DNA of 21,457 nucleotides from positions 6,706 to 28,162 of the forward strand of contig PATE01000037.1 of NCBI GenBank assembly GCA_002712305.1. The letters run 5' to 3'. The translations under genes were made by a program, and so were the position numbers. The DNA is from Gemmatimonadota bacterium (GTDB taxonomy: Bacteria; Latescibacterota; UBA2968; UBA8231). Of this stretch, positions 7,409 through 15,661 are shown piece by piece (positions within the stretch are counted from its first letter, which is position 1; each line of letters opens with the position of its first letter). The notes beneath the pieces are model-generated. The model was not told the origin of the DNA, did no database searches, and saw only the letters and a program-made list of their open reading frames with translations.

Positions 7409-7780
7409 ATGGATACCTACTCAGATTACGCTTTCTTCGGTACGCTGCTTGTCATCGGCACGATCCTCGGTATCGCGCCTGTCGTAGCGCCCCTTTTTCT
7501 GGCGCCCCGATCCCGGGGTCGCAAAACCCTCGACACCTATGAATGTGGTGTCGACACGGAGGGCTCGGCATGGATGCGCTTCGACATTGCGTATTATCTG
7601 TTTGCCCTGATCTTCGTCGTCTTTGAGGTCGACGTTTTGTACATCCTGCCCGTGGCGCTCGTATTCGACAGCGGCGCCTATGTGTGGCGAGATCTGATCG
7701 AACTGTCCCTCTTTATTGGCATCCTCTTTCTCGCAGTCATCTATGCGTGGAAACAGGGCGTGCTGAACTGGCGATCATAG
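7409..7780 (+). CDS. nuoA: NADH-quinone oxidoreductase subunit A
   Basis: 123-residue membrane subunit of complex I with three predicted helices. The loop after the first helix has the conserved YECGVD (Cys46), which lines the quinone-site entrance. The second helix has [24 protein letters not shown] with Glu73 and Asp75, the family acidic pair. I chose ATG 7409 because it gives the usual length and a first helix starting at once; the frame is open to 7334 but the extra 25 residues are not family-like. The upstream region has only a weak ribosome binding site. First gene of an eleven-gene operon; nuoB begins 4 bases after its stop. Confidence 0.95.
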   Translation: MDTYSDYAFFGTLLVIGTILGIAPVVAPLFLAPRSRGRKTLDTYECGVDTEGSAWMRFDIAYYLFALIFVVFEVDVLYILPVALVFDSGAYVWRDLIELSLFIGILFLAVIYAWKQGVLNWRS

Positions 7781-7784
7781 GCGC

Positions 7785-8351
7785 ATGGCATCGCAGAGTG
7801 AATCATCTACAACCTCACAGAGCGTCGACCCCGACCTGAGCAGCGTCGATCCTGAGGTCCTCGTCGAGCAGGTGCGGCCCCTCGTCCACCTCGACACGCT
7901 TGAAAATCTGCTCAACCACGCCCGCGCCAACTCGCTGTGGCCCCTGACCTTCGGACTCGCTTGCTGCGCTATTGAGATGATGGCCGTCGGTGCATCTCGC
8001 TTTGATCTGGACCGGATCGGCGCGGGTGTGTTCCGACCCAGCGCCCGGCAGGCGGATGTGATGATTCTCGCGGGAACGATCTCGCGGAAGATGGGCCCCG
8101 TGATCAAGACCCTGTGGGACCAGATGCCGTCACCCAAGTGGGCCATCGCCATGGGGGGCTGCACCATCGACGGCGGGCCCTTCAAGTATCCGGGTCAGTA
8201 TGCGATCATCGAAGGTGCCGACCGTATCATTCCCGTCGACGTCTATGTGCCGGGGTGCCCGCCACGCCCGGAGGCGTTGTTCGCGGGTATCCTCAAGCTC
8301 AAAGAGAAGATCAAGGCTGGCGAAACCGGGTATCGGAGAAATCCGGCGTGA
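7785..8351 (+). CDS. nuoB: NADH-quinone oxidoreductase subunit B
   Basis: 188-residue peripheral subunit that carries cluster N2, the last Fe-S centre before quinone. Ligands are visible as the tandem pair Cys60-Cys61 in [11 protein letters not shown], Cys126 in MGGCTIDGG and Cys158 in [11 protein letters not shown]. The stretch around [26 protein letters not shown] is strongly family-like. The segment after the third ligand reads TIDGG where many homologues have an A/S-x-S-G-G form, a mild variation. The N-terminal 30 residues are Ser/Asp-rich and variable. Its stop overlaps the nuoC start as GTGA. Confidence 0.96.
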   Translation: MASQSESSTTSQSVDPDLSSVDPEVLVEQVRPLVHLDTLENLLNHARANSLWPLTFGLACCAIEMMAVGASRFDLDRIGAGVFRPSARQADVMILAGTISRKMGPVIKTLWDQMPSPKWAIAMGGCTIDGGPFKYPGQYAIIEGADRIIPVDVYVPGCPPRPEALFAGILKLKEKIKAGETGYRRNPA

Positions 8352-8848
8352 CAGAACTGGCAGGTCGCGTCACCAGCCTGGACGGAATCAGCGCGGCAGA
8401 TGACGATGCCGTGCTGGCCAACGGTTGCCAGCATGTCTATCACTCACAGAGCTCTGCCATCCGTGACGCTGCACGGTTGTTCAGAGATTCTGACTATCAC
8501 CTCGAACACATCACCTGTCTGGATCTGCGAAGTGACGAAGGTGGAGGTCTGCGCCTTTCCTATCAGTTTAATGTGCATGGCACGTCCGACCGCCACCTCC
8601 TGCTCGTCGATCTGGCACCCGACGCTCACGCGCCGACCATCGTGGACATCTTTCGTGGTGCCGACTGGTACGAGCGTGAAGCCTTCGATATGCATGGCGT
8701 CGTCATCGACGATCATCCAGATCTCCGGCGACTGCTGATGCCGGAGGACTACACGGGTCATCCCCTGTTGAAGGATTTTGCCGACGCCGATCCGGAGCGT
8801 CACATCATGGCCGCACCCATGTCCGAAGAAGACGAGGGTGATGGCTGA
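8348..8848 (+). CDS. nuoC: NADH-quinone oxidoreductase subunit C
   Basis: 166-residue peripheral subunit of the connecting arm (30 kDa family). The signature lies at the C-terminal half: [14 protein letters not shown] (105-118), then [22 protein letters not shown] (123-144). The GTG at 8348 is chosen because it overlaps the nuoB stop by four bases (GTGA), implying coupled translation; the frame runs further upstream only inside nuoB. The tail is acidic (EEDEGDG) and overlaps the start of nuoD by 8 bases. It is a separate gene, not a nuoCD fusion. Confidence 0.95.
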   Translation: MTELAGRVTSLDGISAADDDAVLANGCQHVYHSQSSAIRDAARLFRDSDYHLEHITCLDLRSDEGGGLRLSYQFNVHGTSDRHLLLVDLAPDAHAPTIVDIFRGADWYEREAFDMHGVVIDDHPDLRRLLMPEDYTGHPLLKDFADADPERHIMAAPMSEEDEGDG

Positions 8849-9974
8849 GACCATGGAACTGGTTCCGGACGCCACCGATCCGAAGACCTACTACCTCAAC
8901 ATGGGCCCCCAGCATCCGTCGACGCACGGTGTGCTGCGCATCCGACTGCACCTGGAAGGCGAACGGATTCTCGGTGCTGACCCGATTATCGGGTATGGTC
9001 ACAGGGCACACGAGAAGATGGCGGAGAACCGTGACTATCTGCAGTTCCTGCCAAACTCGAGCCGCGTCGACTATCTGTCGGGGATGATCTACAACCTCGC
9101 CTACTGCCAGGCCATCGAACACGCCATCGAGTTGGATGTGCCAGAGCGCGCCGAGGTCATCCGTATCATCTGTGGCGAACTCAACCGCATCTCCAGCCAC
9201 CTGCTCTGGCTGGGCACTTTCGTCCTCGATCTTGGCGGTTTCACGCCCTTTCTCTATGGCTTCGACGATCGCGAGAAGATTCTCGACATCCTCGACTCGA
9301 TTACCGGGTCTCGCCTCACCTACTGCTACGGGCGGTTCGGTGGCGTTACGATGGACGTGGATGACGAGTTTCTGCGACGCACGTCCGATTTCTGCGACTA
9401 CTTCAAGCGCCGCCTGGGAGAGTTTGACGAACTGGTCACGGACAATGTCATCTACCAGCAGCGCACGAAAGACGTAGGCGTCATCTCCAGCGATCTGATT
9501 CAGGACTATGCCCTATCGGGACCGGTGCTTCGCGCCGCCGGCGTGGCTCATGACGTACGCAAGACCGAGCCCTACGGTGGGTATGATCGCTTCGACTTCG
9601 ATGTGCCTGTCGGGCAGCGAGGTGGCGACTGTTTCGATCGCCACACGGTGCGTATGGAAGAGATGCGGCAGAGTCTGCGCATAATCGATCAAGCGCTGGC
9701 GTGTCTTCCAGACGGCCCGATCATGGCCGCCAAAGTCCCAAAACGCATTCGGCCGCCCGCAGGTGACCACTACTTTGCCGTCGAATCCGCCCGCGGTCAC
9801 TTCGGCATGTTCATCACCAGCGATGGCACCGACATTCCCGTGCGCCATAAGCTGCGTACGCCGTCCTTTGTGAATGTCTCTACCATGCCCGTCGTGTTGC
9901 CGGGGACCATGCTTGCCGATACGGTGGCCATCCTTGGCAGTATCGACATCGTCGTACCGGAGATCGATCGGTGA
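8841..9974 (+). CDS. nuoD: NADH-quinone oxidoreductase subunit D
   Basis: 377-residue 49-kDa-family subunit that forms the quinone pocket with NuoB. MGPQHPSTHGVLR (21-33) holds the quinone-loop His29, and RVDY ends in Tyr78; both correspond to the His/Tyr pair that contacts the quinone head group. CGELNRISSHLLWLGT and GSRLTYCYGRFGG are also diagnostic. Around residues 51-60 it reads GYGHRAHEKM, followed by QFLPNSSRVDY, in place of the common GYLHRGIEK and dRldY surroundings. As I recall, this variant occurs in complexes without an NADH module. ATG 8841 has GAGG just upstream; ATG 8853 is an alternative. The stop overlaps nuoH as GTGA. Confidence 0.96.
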   Translation: MAETMELVPDATDPKTYYLNMGPQHPSTHGVLRIRLHLEGERILGADPIIGYGHRAHEKMAENRDYLQFLPNSSRVDYLSGMIYNLAYCQAIEHAIELDVPERAEVIRIICGELNRISSHLLWLGTFVLDLGGFTPFLYGFDDREKILDILDSITGSRLTYCYGRFGGVTMDVDDEFLRRTSDFCDYFKRRLGEFDELVTDNVIYQQRTKDVGVISSDLIQDYALSGPVLRAAGVAHDVRKTEPYGGYDRFDFDVPVGQRGGDCFDRHTVRMEEMRQSLRIIDQALACLPDGPIMAAKVPKRIRPPAGDHYFAVESARGHFGMFITSDGTDIPVRHKLRTPSFVNVSTMPVVLPGTMLADTVAILGSIDIVVPEIDR

Positions 9975-10942
9975 CGGACTTCCCACAGATCTTCGGCGGT
10001 CATTGGCCCGGTGTATTGGCCGCTACGGTTGCCATCATGGGGTTCATCACCGTGAACGCCCTGATGCTGATCTGGCTCGAGCGTAAGGTGAGCGCGCGAA
10101 TCCAGCGTCGCTATGGGCCGACCGAAGTAGGGCCTTTCGGGCTGCTTCAGACTCTGATGGACGTGGTCAAGCTCATCGGCAAGGAGTTGGTCACGCCCGA
10201 CCACGTGCATCGGCCGCTGTATCTGATCGCACCGGTTCTCGTCTTTGCGCCGCTGCTTGCTTTGCTGTCGCTGATCCCCATCGATGAGGGATGGATCTTT
10301 CACGACTACGACATCGCTCTCGTCCTGCTGCTGGCCTTCTCGAGCCTCAACATCATCGGCATCTTCGCAGCGGGCTGGGGGTCAAACAACAAATACGCCC
10401 TGCTCGGTGCGGTTCGCGCCGTGGCGCAGAATATCTCCTATGAGATTCCGCTCCTGCTGGCCGTGATCCCCATCGTCATCATGACGCGGTCCTTGAGTCT
10501 GCACGAGATCGCCAGCGCCCAGGCGGCGTATCCCTTCATCCTGGTACAACCTCTGGCAGCGATTATCTACTTCATCGCCGGCACCGCCGAGACGAATCGC
10601 GCGCCTTTCGATATTCCCGAGGCCGAGTCGGAACTGGTCGCCGGGTTCCACACGGAGTATTCGGGCATGCGCTTCGGCGTGTTCTTTCTCGCCGAGTTCA
10701 CTCACATGGTCATCATCTGTTCCGTGGCGACGATCCTGTTCCTCGGTGGATGGCATGGTCCGCTGCTTCCGGGTTGGCTCTGGTTTTTTCTAAAGGTGTA
10801 CGGACTGATCCTGGTCATGATGTGGTTCCGCTGGACCTTTCCGCGGCTGCGCTTCGACCAACTCATGTCCTTCGCCTGGATGATTCTGGTCCCCCTCGCA
10901 CTCGTGAATCTTCTCGTGACCACCGTCGTCCTCAAGCTGTAG
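9971..10942 (+). CDS. nuoH: NADH-quinone oxidoreductase subunit H
   Basis: 323-residue polytopic membrane subunit with about eight helices, linking the quinone site to the proton channels. Conserved elements are WLERKVSARIQRRYGP (35-50), GLLQTLMDVVKLIGKE (57-72) and the long acidic loop AETNRAPFDIPEAESELVAG (206-225) continuing to FHTEYSGMRFG, where Asp and Glu side chains form the E-channel. The GTG start overlaps the nuoD stop by four bases. nuoI begins one base after its stop. Note that nuoG, often placed between nuoD/F and nuoH, is absent. Confidence 0.96.
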   Translation: MTDFPQIFGGHWPGVLAATVAIMGFITVNALMLIWLERKVSARIQRRYGPTEVGPFGLLQTLMDVVKLIGKELVTPDHVHRPLYLIAPVLVFAPLLALLSLIPIDEGWIFHDYDIALVLLLAFSSLNIIGIFAAGWGSNNKYALLGAVRAVAQNISYEIPLLLAVIPIVIMTRSLSLHEIASAQAAYPFILVQPLAAIIYFIAGTAETNRAPFDIPEAESELVAGFHTEYSGMRFGVFFLAEFTHMVIICSVATILFLGGWHGPLLPGWLWFFLKVYGLILVMMWFRWTFPRLRFDQLMSFAWMILVPLALVNLLVTTVVLKL

Positions 10943-10943
10943 G

Positions 10944-11531
10944 ATGCCCATGCTCAAGCAGACGCTGACCGGTGCCCGCTCTCTGTTGACCGGTATGAAG
11001 GTGACCTTCAAGAACGCCTTCAAGAAACCCGTGACCTCGCAATATCCGCGTGAGCGGATCGAGATGTCCCAGGCCTATCGGAATGTCATCGTCCTCGTGG
11101 AAAAGGAGGACGTGGGTTCGCACGACTGCATCGATTGCGGGATGTGTGAACGCGTCTGCCCATCATTCTGCATCAAGGTCGAAGGCGAGCGACCCGAGGG
11201 CATGAAACGCAAGCGAGCGACCCGGTTTGAGGTCGACTTTGCGCTCTGTTCAGAGTGTGGTCTGTGTCTGGACGTCTGTCCCACCGACACCCTCGGCTAC
11301 AGTCGAGAGTTTGATCAGGCAGGGTATGGCCGCAACGACTTCCTCTACGATCTCTTGATCCCGTATCGCGATCGCGAAGAGACGGTGCGCGATACACTGC
11401 GTGCCGCCGAGGCCGAGGCCGCCGCAGCCAAGAAGGCTGCTGTCGCAAAAAAGGCGGCAGCCAAGAAGGCCGCTGAGGAGAAGGACGCAGCCGGTGACGA
11501 AGCACCCGGCGGAGATGGCGATGACAGTTGA
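10944..11531 (+). CDS. nuoI: NADH-quinone oxidoreductase subunit I with a Lys/Ala-rich tail
   Basis: 195-residue ferredoxin-like subunit carrying clusters N6a and N6b. Two complete C-x2-C-x2-C-x3-C-P motifs are present: Cys62/65/68/72 (CIDCGMCERVCP) and Cys102/105/108/112 (CSECGLCLDVCP). The N-terminal amphipathic stretch MKVTFKNAFKKPVTSQYP is typical. After residue about 150, where homologues normally end or become short, a low-complexity tail of about 43 residues appears. It is first Ala/Lys-rich with repeated A-A-K-K units, then acidic and Gly-rich to the end. The tail is encoded by an in-frame direct repeat (11424-11437 and 11457-11470). nuoJ starts inside the last codons. An alternative start ATG at 10950 would remove only two residues. 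Confidence 0.94.
   Translation: MPMLKQTLTGARSLLTGMKVTFKNAFKKPVTSQYPRERIEMSQAYRNVIVLVEKEDVGSHDCIDCGMCERVCPSFCIKVEGERPEGMKRKRATRFEVDFALCSECGLCLDVCPTDTLGYSREFDQAGYGRNDFLYDLLIPYRDREETVRDTLRAAEAEAAAAKKAAVAKKAAAKKAAEEKDAAGDEAPGGDGDDS
11424..11470 (+). repeat. 14-base direct repeat inside the nuoI tail
   Basis: GCAGCCAAGAAGGC occurs at 11424-11437 and again at 11457-11470, exactly 33 bases (11 codons) apart, with a six-A run (11447-11452) between them. The spacing keeps the reading frame, so duplication of an 11-codon unit would explain the Ala/Lys tail of NuoI. Confidence 0.75.
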
Positions 11532-12027
11532 GCTGATCGTTGTCAGCCTCTTTGTCGTGCTCGCTGTCGCCGGTGGCGTGATGGCAGCCCGATCGCGTCA
11601 GATCCTCTACAACATCATCGGTCTTGGAATCAGCCTGTTTGGCATTGCCGGCCTGTTCCTGCAGCTGGGCAGCCCCTTCGTGGCGGCCATGCAGTTGCTC
11701 ATCTACATCGGCGGCATCGTTGTGGCGATCGTTTTTGCCATGATGCTCTCGATGCCGATGGCCATCGACCCTCCGGCGCGCAGTCTACCCAAGACCATCT
11801 TCGCAGCCATCGGGTCCGGTCTGTTTCTGGCCGGCCTGGTCGGATTGCTGAACAACACGACCTTCGAGACCCGACCGACCGCCGGAGACGAGGCGTGGGC
11901 GGTGAGCCGGATCGGTAACGCCCTGCTCGAACACTATAACCTCGTCTTCGAGGCACTGTCGGTCGTGCTGCTGCTGGCCATCATCGGGGCCATCCTCATC
12001 GCCCGACGGGACCGGACACCAGCATGA
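11521..12027 (+). CDS. nuoJ: NADH-quinone oxidoreductase subunit J
   Basis: 168-residue membrane subunit with five predicted helices. The diagnostic third helix is QLLIYIGGIVVAIVFAMML (58-76), which contains the tyrosine and the glycine pair at the pi-bulge involved in coupling. Start at ATG 11521 with GGAG (11511-11514) six bases upstream; ATG 11515 would sit directly on that site. The gene overlaps the nuoI end by 11 bases and its own stop overlaps nuoK as ATGA. The loop after the third helix is short. Confidence 0.94.
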   Translation: MTVELIVVSLFVVLAVAGGVMAARSRQILYNIIGLGISLFGIAGLFLQLGSPFVAAMQLLIYIGGIVVAIVFAMMLSMPMAIDPPARSLPKTIFAAIGSGLFLAGLVGLLNNTTFETRPTAGDEAWAVSRIGNALLEHYNLVFEALSVVLLLAIIGAILIARRDRTPA

Positions 12028-12329
12028 CTCTCGAGATGTATCTCCTGCTCAGTGCGGTCCTGTTCAGCCTCGGTCTGTTTGCGGCGTTGTCCCAGCGAAA
12101 TCTGATCGCCGTCCTCATCGGCGTCGAACTGATGATGAATGCGGCGAGTCTGAATTTCATGGCCTTCAATCGATTCAGTGTGACCGATCCGGCGACGGGA
12201 CAGGTCTTTGTCCTCATCATCATCGGACTCGCTGCCGCCGAGGTGGCCATCTTCCTGTCCATCATCCTCAACCTTTATCGGCAACGACATACGATCGATG
12301 CCGAGTCCATCACCGAGTTGAGGCGCTGA
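12024..12329 (+). CDS. nuoK: NADH-quinone oxidoreductase subunit K
   Basis: 101-residue membrane subunit of three helices, homologous to MrpC. The two buried glutamates needed for proton transfer are present: Glu35 in LIGVELMMNA and Glu73 in LAAAEVAIFLS, corresponding to the E36/E72 pair of the E. coli protein. Length is standard. The ATG overlaps the nuoJ stop by four bases (ATGA). Confidence 0.96.
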   Translation: MTLEMYLLLSAVLFSLGLFAALSQRNLIAVLIGVELMMNAASLNFMAFNRFSVTDPATGQVFVLIIIGLAAAEVAIFLSIILNLYRQRHTIDAESITELRR

Positions 12330-12330
12330 C

Positions 12331-14166
12331 GTGGATACGACGACCCTGATCCTGGCGACGACCTTCGCGCCCTTCGCCGGATTCGTGATCGCCATTCTTT
12401 TCCTGCATCGATCTCCGCAGCTGGCACAGGTGGTGGTCACGACCAGCGCCGCCGTCGCTCTGGGAGGCGCCGTCCAGCTCTGGCTCAACGGTCCCGCAGA
12501 GCCCCTGAGATATCTGTGGTTCACCAGTGGCGCCATCGATCTCTACTTCGGCTTTCTCCTCGACGGACTCAATCTGATGTTCGGCGTCGCCGTGGCGCTG
12601 ATCACCCTTTGTGTCATCGTCTATTCCATCGGTTACATGGCCGACGATCCGTCGAAGACCCGCTACTTCGCCCTGCTCGCCTTCTTCGAGTGGGCCATGC
12701 TCAGTTTCGTTTATGCTGTCGATCTGCTGCAGTCCTTCATCTTCTGGGAGCTGGTGGGACTCGCATCCTTCTTCCTGATCGGCTTCTGGTATCAGAAACC
12801 CTCCGCCGCCGAAGCGGCGCGCAAGGCGTTCCTGATGACACGCATCGGTGATGTGGGTCTGTTGATTGGCGTCCTTCTCGTAATGATGACGGCGGGACAC
12901 TTCGACATCCCGGGTCTGTTGGACCCTGACGTTGGTTTGGTCACCCGCCTCGCCCCTGCCACCCTGACGGCGATCACGCTGCTGATCTTCGTCGGCATCG
13001 TAGGCAAGAGTGCGCAGTTCCCGCTGCACACTTGGCTGCCTGACGCCATGGAAGGTCCGACTCCGGTCAGCGCCCTGCTGCACTCCGCGACGATGGTCGC
13101 TGCCGGCGTCTTCCTCATGGCGCGCCTGTATCCGCTGTTTCTGGCGGCCGAAACGACACGCAGTGTGATCCTCGTCGTGGCCACGATCACCGCACTGCTG
13201 GCGGCGACGATGGCTATGGTCGACCGGGACATCAAGAAGGTCCTGGCGTATTCGTCGATCTCTCAGCTGGGGTTCATGCTCATGGCCCTGGCAGCGGGAT
13301 CATTGTTTGCCGGTGTCTTCCACTTGATCACCCACGCCTTGTTCAAGGCCCTGCTGTTTCTGTGCTCGGGTCTGTTCATCCACCACTTTGCTACCAACGA
13401 CCTCGAGCAGATCGGGCGTTCGGGTGGGCGCGGCATGCGGCTCACGACAATCGGGCTGTTGATTGGCGGCGGTGCCCTTGCCGGTGTGCCGCCCCTGAGC
13501 GGGTTTTTCAGCAAGGAAGAGATCTTCGCCGCCCTCGGACACGGAGGTGGGTCGGCGTTTACGATTGCCGCCTTCGCCGCCGCCTTCCTGACGGCCTACT
13601 ACACCTTTCGGATGATCTTCCTCGTCACGGTGCCAGATCGAATCGAGCCCCACACGGCCGACGACCACCACGAGGGCAGCGCCGAGCCCTGGACCATGGC
13701 TCTTCCCGTGGTCGTGCTCAGCCTCGGCGCCGCACTTGCTGGAGGTTGGGGCGATAAGATCGCCGCCGCCCTGGGCGTCGAGATCTCCCACCATTCAATC
13801 GGTGACATGTTGCCCGCTATCGGCGTCGTCGCCGCCGGTGTCGTGCTGGCCTGGTTGGACTTTGGTCGCGGTGATCGAGCGGGCTTCCTGACAAGGATTC
13901 CCGCCTTGCAGTCCTTGTTCAGCAACGGCTGGCACATCGATGAGATCTATCGAGCCGTCTTCGTGCGCATCACAGGCTGGGTAGCGACGCTGCTTCACGG
14001 CATGGAAGTAAAGGGGCTCGACGGTGGCTTTGACCGCTTCGGTGTCGGTATTCTGGGTGCGGGTAGTGGATCGCGGCGCGTCCAAAGCGGCTGGGTCCAA
14101 TTCTATGGAGGCTGCGCTGTCGTTGTGGTCGGTGCCATCGCCTTCTACGTAGGCATGGGAGGCTGA
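12331..14166 (+). CDS. nuoL: NADH-quinone oxidoreductase subunit L
   Basis: 611-residue antiporter-like proton-pumping subunit at the distal end of the membrane arm. Key ionisable residues are all present: Glu140 in FIFWELVGLASFFLIG (TM5), Lys226 in VGKSAQFPLHTWLPDAMEGPTP (TM7), the HALFKA segment with Lys339 and GFFSKEE with Lys395. After about residue 520 come the WHIDEIYR segment and the region expected to form the long lateral helix, ending with a final hydrophobic helix. GTG start with TGAGG (12319-12323) seven bases upstream, one base after the nuoK stop. Gap to nuoM is two bases. Confidence 0.96.
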   Translation: MDTTTLILATTFAPFAGFVIAILFLHRSPQLAQVVVTTSAAVALGGAVQLWLNGPAEPLRYLWFTSGAIDLYFGFLLDGLNLMFGVAVALITLCVIVYSIGYMADDPSKTRYFALLAFFEWAMLSFVYAVDLLQSFIFWELVGLASFFLIGFWYQKPSAAEAARKAFLMTRIGDVGLLIGVLLVMMTAGHFDIPGLLDPDVGLVTRLAPATLTAITLLIFVGIVGKSAQFPLHTWLPDAMEGPTPVSALLHSATMVAAGVFLMARLYPLFLAAETTRSVILVVATITALLAATMAMVDRDIKKVLAYSSISQLGFMLMALAAGSLFAGVFHLITHALFKALLFLCSGLFIHHFATNDLEQIGRSGGRGMRLTTIGLLIGGGALAGVPPLSGFFSKEEIFAALGHGGGSAFTIAAFAAAFLTAYYTFRMIFLVTVPDRIEPHTADDHHEGSAEPWTMALPVVVLSLGAALAGGWGDKIAAALGVEISHHSIGDMLPAIGVVAAGVVLAWLDFGRGDRAGFLTRIPALQSLFSNGWHIDEIYRAVFVRITGWVATLLHGMEVKGLDGGFDRFGVGILGAGSGSRRVQSGWVQFYGGCAVVVVGAIAFYVGMGG

Positions 14167-14168
14167 CG

Positions 14169-15659
14169 GTGGACGGATTGCCACTGCTGACCTCCATCCT
14201 CCTGTGTCCGGTCATCGGTCTCGGCCTGATCGTACTGATTCCCGGCGGTGCGGCACGTGCCGTGCGTTGGGTCAGCCTCTTGTCTGCCCTCGCCGCCACG
14301 GTGATGAGCATCCAGCTGTGGCGTGGATACGATGCCGTCACCGGCGGCCTGCAGTTCGTCGAGCGGCTCCCGTGGGTCGAAGCGGTAGGGATCTCCTACC
14401 ATCTGGGCGTCGACGGTTTCGGCACGATCCTGGTCATGCTGAATTCGATCGTGTATCTGACCGGCGTATTGACCATGTGGGATCTGACCGAACGCGTGAA
14501 GGGCTTCTTCGGCTTCATGCTGTTGCTGGTGGTCGGCGTCTACGGTGTCTTCATGGCCCAGGACCTCTTCTTCTTCTTCTTCTTCTACGAAGTGGCCGTG
14601 GTCCCCATGTATCCACTGATCCTCATCTGGGGCAGCGGCAATCGCGACTACGCCGCCATGAAACTGATGCTCTTTCTGCTGGCGGGCAGTGCGTTGTTGT
14701 TCCCTGCCCTGTTGGCGATCTATCACTCGGCCGGTCTGGGCACCTTCGACATGGTTCTGCTGAGCCAGCATCGGTTCGACACGGACGTGCAGATCTTCCT
14801 GTATCCGCTGATCTATCTGGGCTTCGGCGTGCTGGCGGGTATGTTCCCCGTACACGGCTGGTCACCCACGGGTCACGTCGCCGCACCGTCGGCCGTCTCC
14901 ATGCTGCACGCGGGCGTCCTGATGAAACTGGGCGCCTTCGGCATCCTCAGCGTCGGTATTCGACTGTTGCCCCAGGGGGCAGCGCATTGGGCGCCGACCT
15001 TCACCGTGCTAGCAGCGATCGGCATCGTCTACGGCGCTTTTGTCGCCATTCGGCAGACAGACTTCAAGTTCGTCATCGGCTTCTCGTCTGTATCACACAT
15101 GGGGATCGTGCTGCTGGGCCTCAATCTGGCAGCCCTGGGGCAGGCCGGTGAAGACGCCCTCAATGGCGCCGTTTTTCAGATGTTCGCCCACGGCATCATG
15201 ACGGCCTTGTTCTTCTCCACCGTCGGTTTCATCTACGATCGAGCTCACTCCAAGACGATCGCCGACTTCGGTGGCCTCGGAGCACAGATGCCCCGGGCCG
15301 TATCAATCTTCATCGTGGCGGGGTTGTGCGGTGCCGGTCTGCCGGGTCTGGCCAGTTTCTGGGCAGAGTTGCTCGTCTTTCTGGCTGCATTGAAGACTTA
15401 TCCCCTCGTGGGCGTCGTCGTCATCGTTGGTCTCGTGCTCACCGCCGTGTACATCCTGCGTGTGTTCCGTGATGCCTTCTTCGGCGAAGCCAATCCACGC
15501 TGGCAGTCCCTGGTCGGCCTAGATATGGCTGGCTGGCAGTTGCTTCCCCGCGCGATTCTCGTGGGCGTCCTGTTGTTCTTCGGGTTCTTCCCTCGGTTCC
15601 TGCTCGACGTCATCGACAGCACGACGACGTCGGTCCTCGCTCGCTTCTGGATGCAGTAA
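14169..15659 (+). CDS. nuoM: NADH-quinone oxidoreductase subunit M, variant lacking the TM7 lysine
   Basis: 496-residue antiporter-like subunit. Glu141 in FFYEVAVVPMYPLI (TM5), Lys253 in AGVLMKLGAFGIL (TM8) and Glu400 in FWAELLVF (TM12) are present. The TM7 segment reads GFGVLAGMFPVHGWSPTGH (218-236) where E. coli NuoM has a VKMPVVPLHGWLPDAH arrangement, so Leu222 takes the place of the pumping lysine and the LPDAH motif is altered. The six phenylalanines before Tyr140-Glu141 are encoded by (TTC)6. GTG start with GGGAGG (14157-14162) six bases upstream. About 14 helices are expected. nuoN starts two bases after its stop. Confidence 0.95.
   Translation: MDGLPLLTSILLCPVIGLGLIVLIPGGAARAVRWVSLLSALAATVMSIQLWRGYDAVTGGLQFVERLPWVEAVGISYHLGVDGFGTILVMLNSIVYLTGVLTMWDLTERVKGFFGFMLLLVVGVYGVFMAQDLFFFFFFYEVAVVPMYPLILIWGSGNRDYAAMKLMLFLLAGSALLFPALLAIYHSAGLGTFDMVLLSQHRFDTDVQIFLYPLIYLGFGVLAGMFPVHGWSPTGHVAAPSAVSMLHAGVLMKLGAFGILSVGIRLLPQGAAHWAPTFTVLAAIGIVYGAFVAIRQTDFKFVIGFSSVSHMGIVLLGLNLAALGQAGEDALNGAVFQMFAHGIMTALFFSTVGFIYDRAHSKTIADFGGLGAQMPRAVSIFIVAGLCGAGLPGLASFWAELLVFLAALKTYPLVGVVVIVGLVLTAVYILRVFRDAFFGEANPRWQSLVGLDMAGWQLLPRAILVGVLLFFGFFPRFLLDVIDSTTTSVLARFWMQ
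14568..14585 (+). repeat. In-frame (TTC)6 microsatellite in nuoM
   Basis: Six perfect TTC codons encode Phe134-Phe139, immediately before Tyr140-Glu141 in TM5 of NuoM. The tract is in frame, so gain or loss of a unit changes helix length by one residue without breaking the gene. Confidence 0.85.
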
Positions 15660-15661
15660 TC

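Noticed and set aside
12310-13083. 257-codon minus-strand frame opposite nuoL
   Set aside because: Rich in Asp, Glu, Gln, Arg and Gly, as expected for the antisense of a hydrophobic membrane protein; nuoL is unambiguous here.
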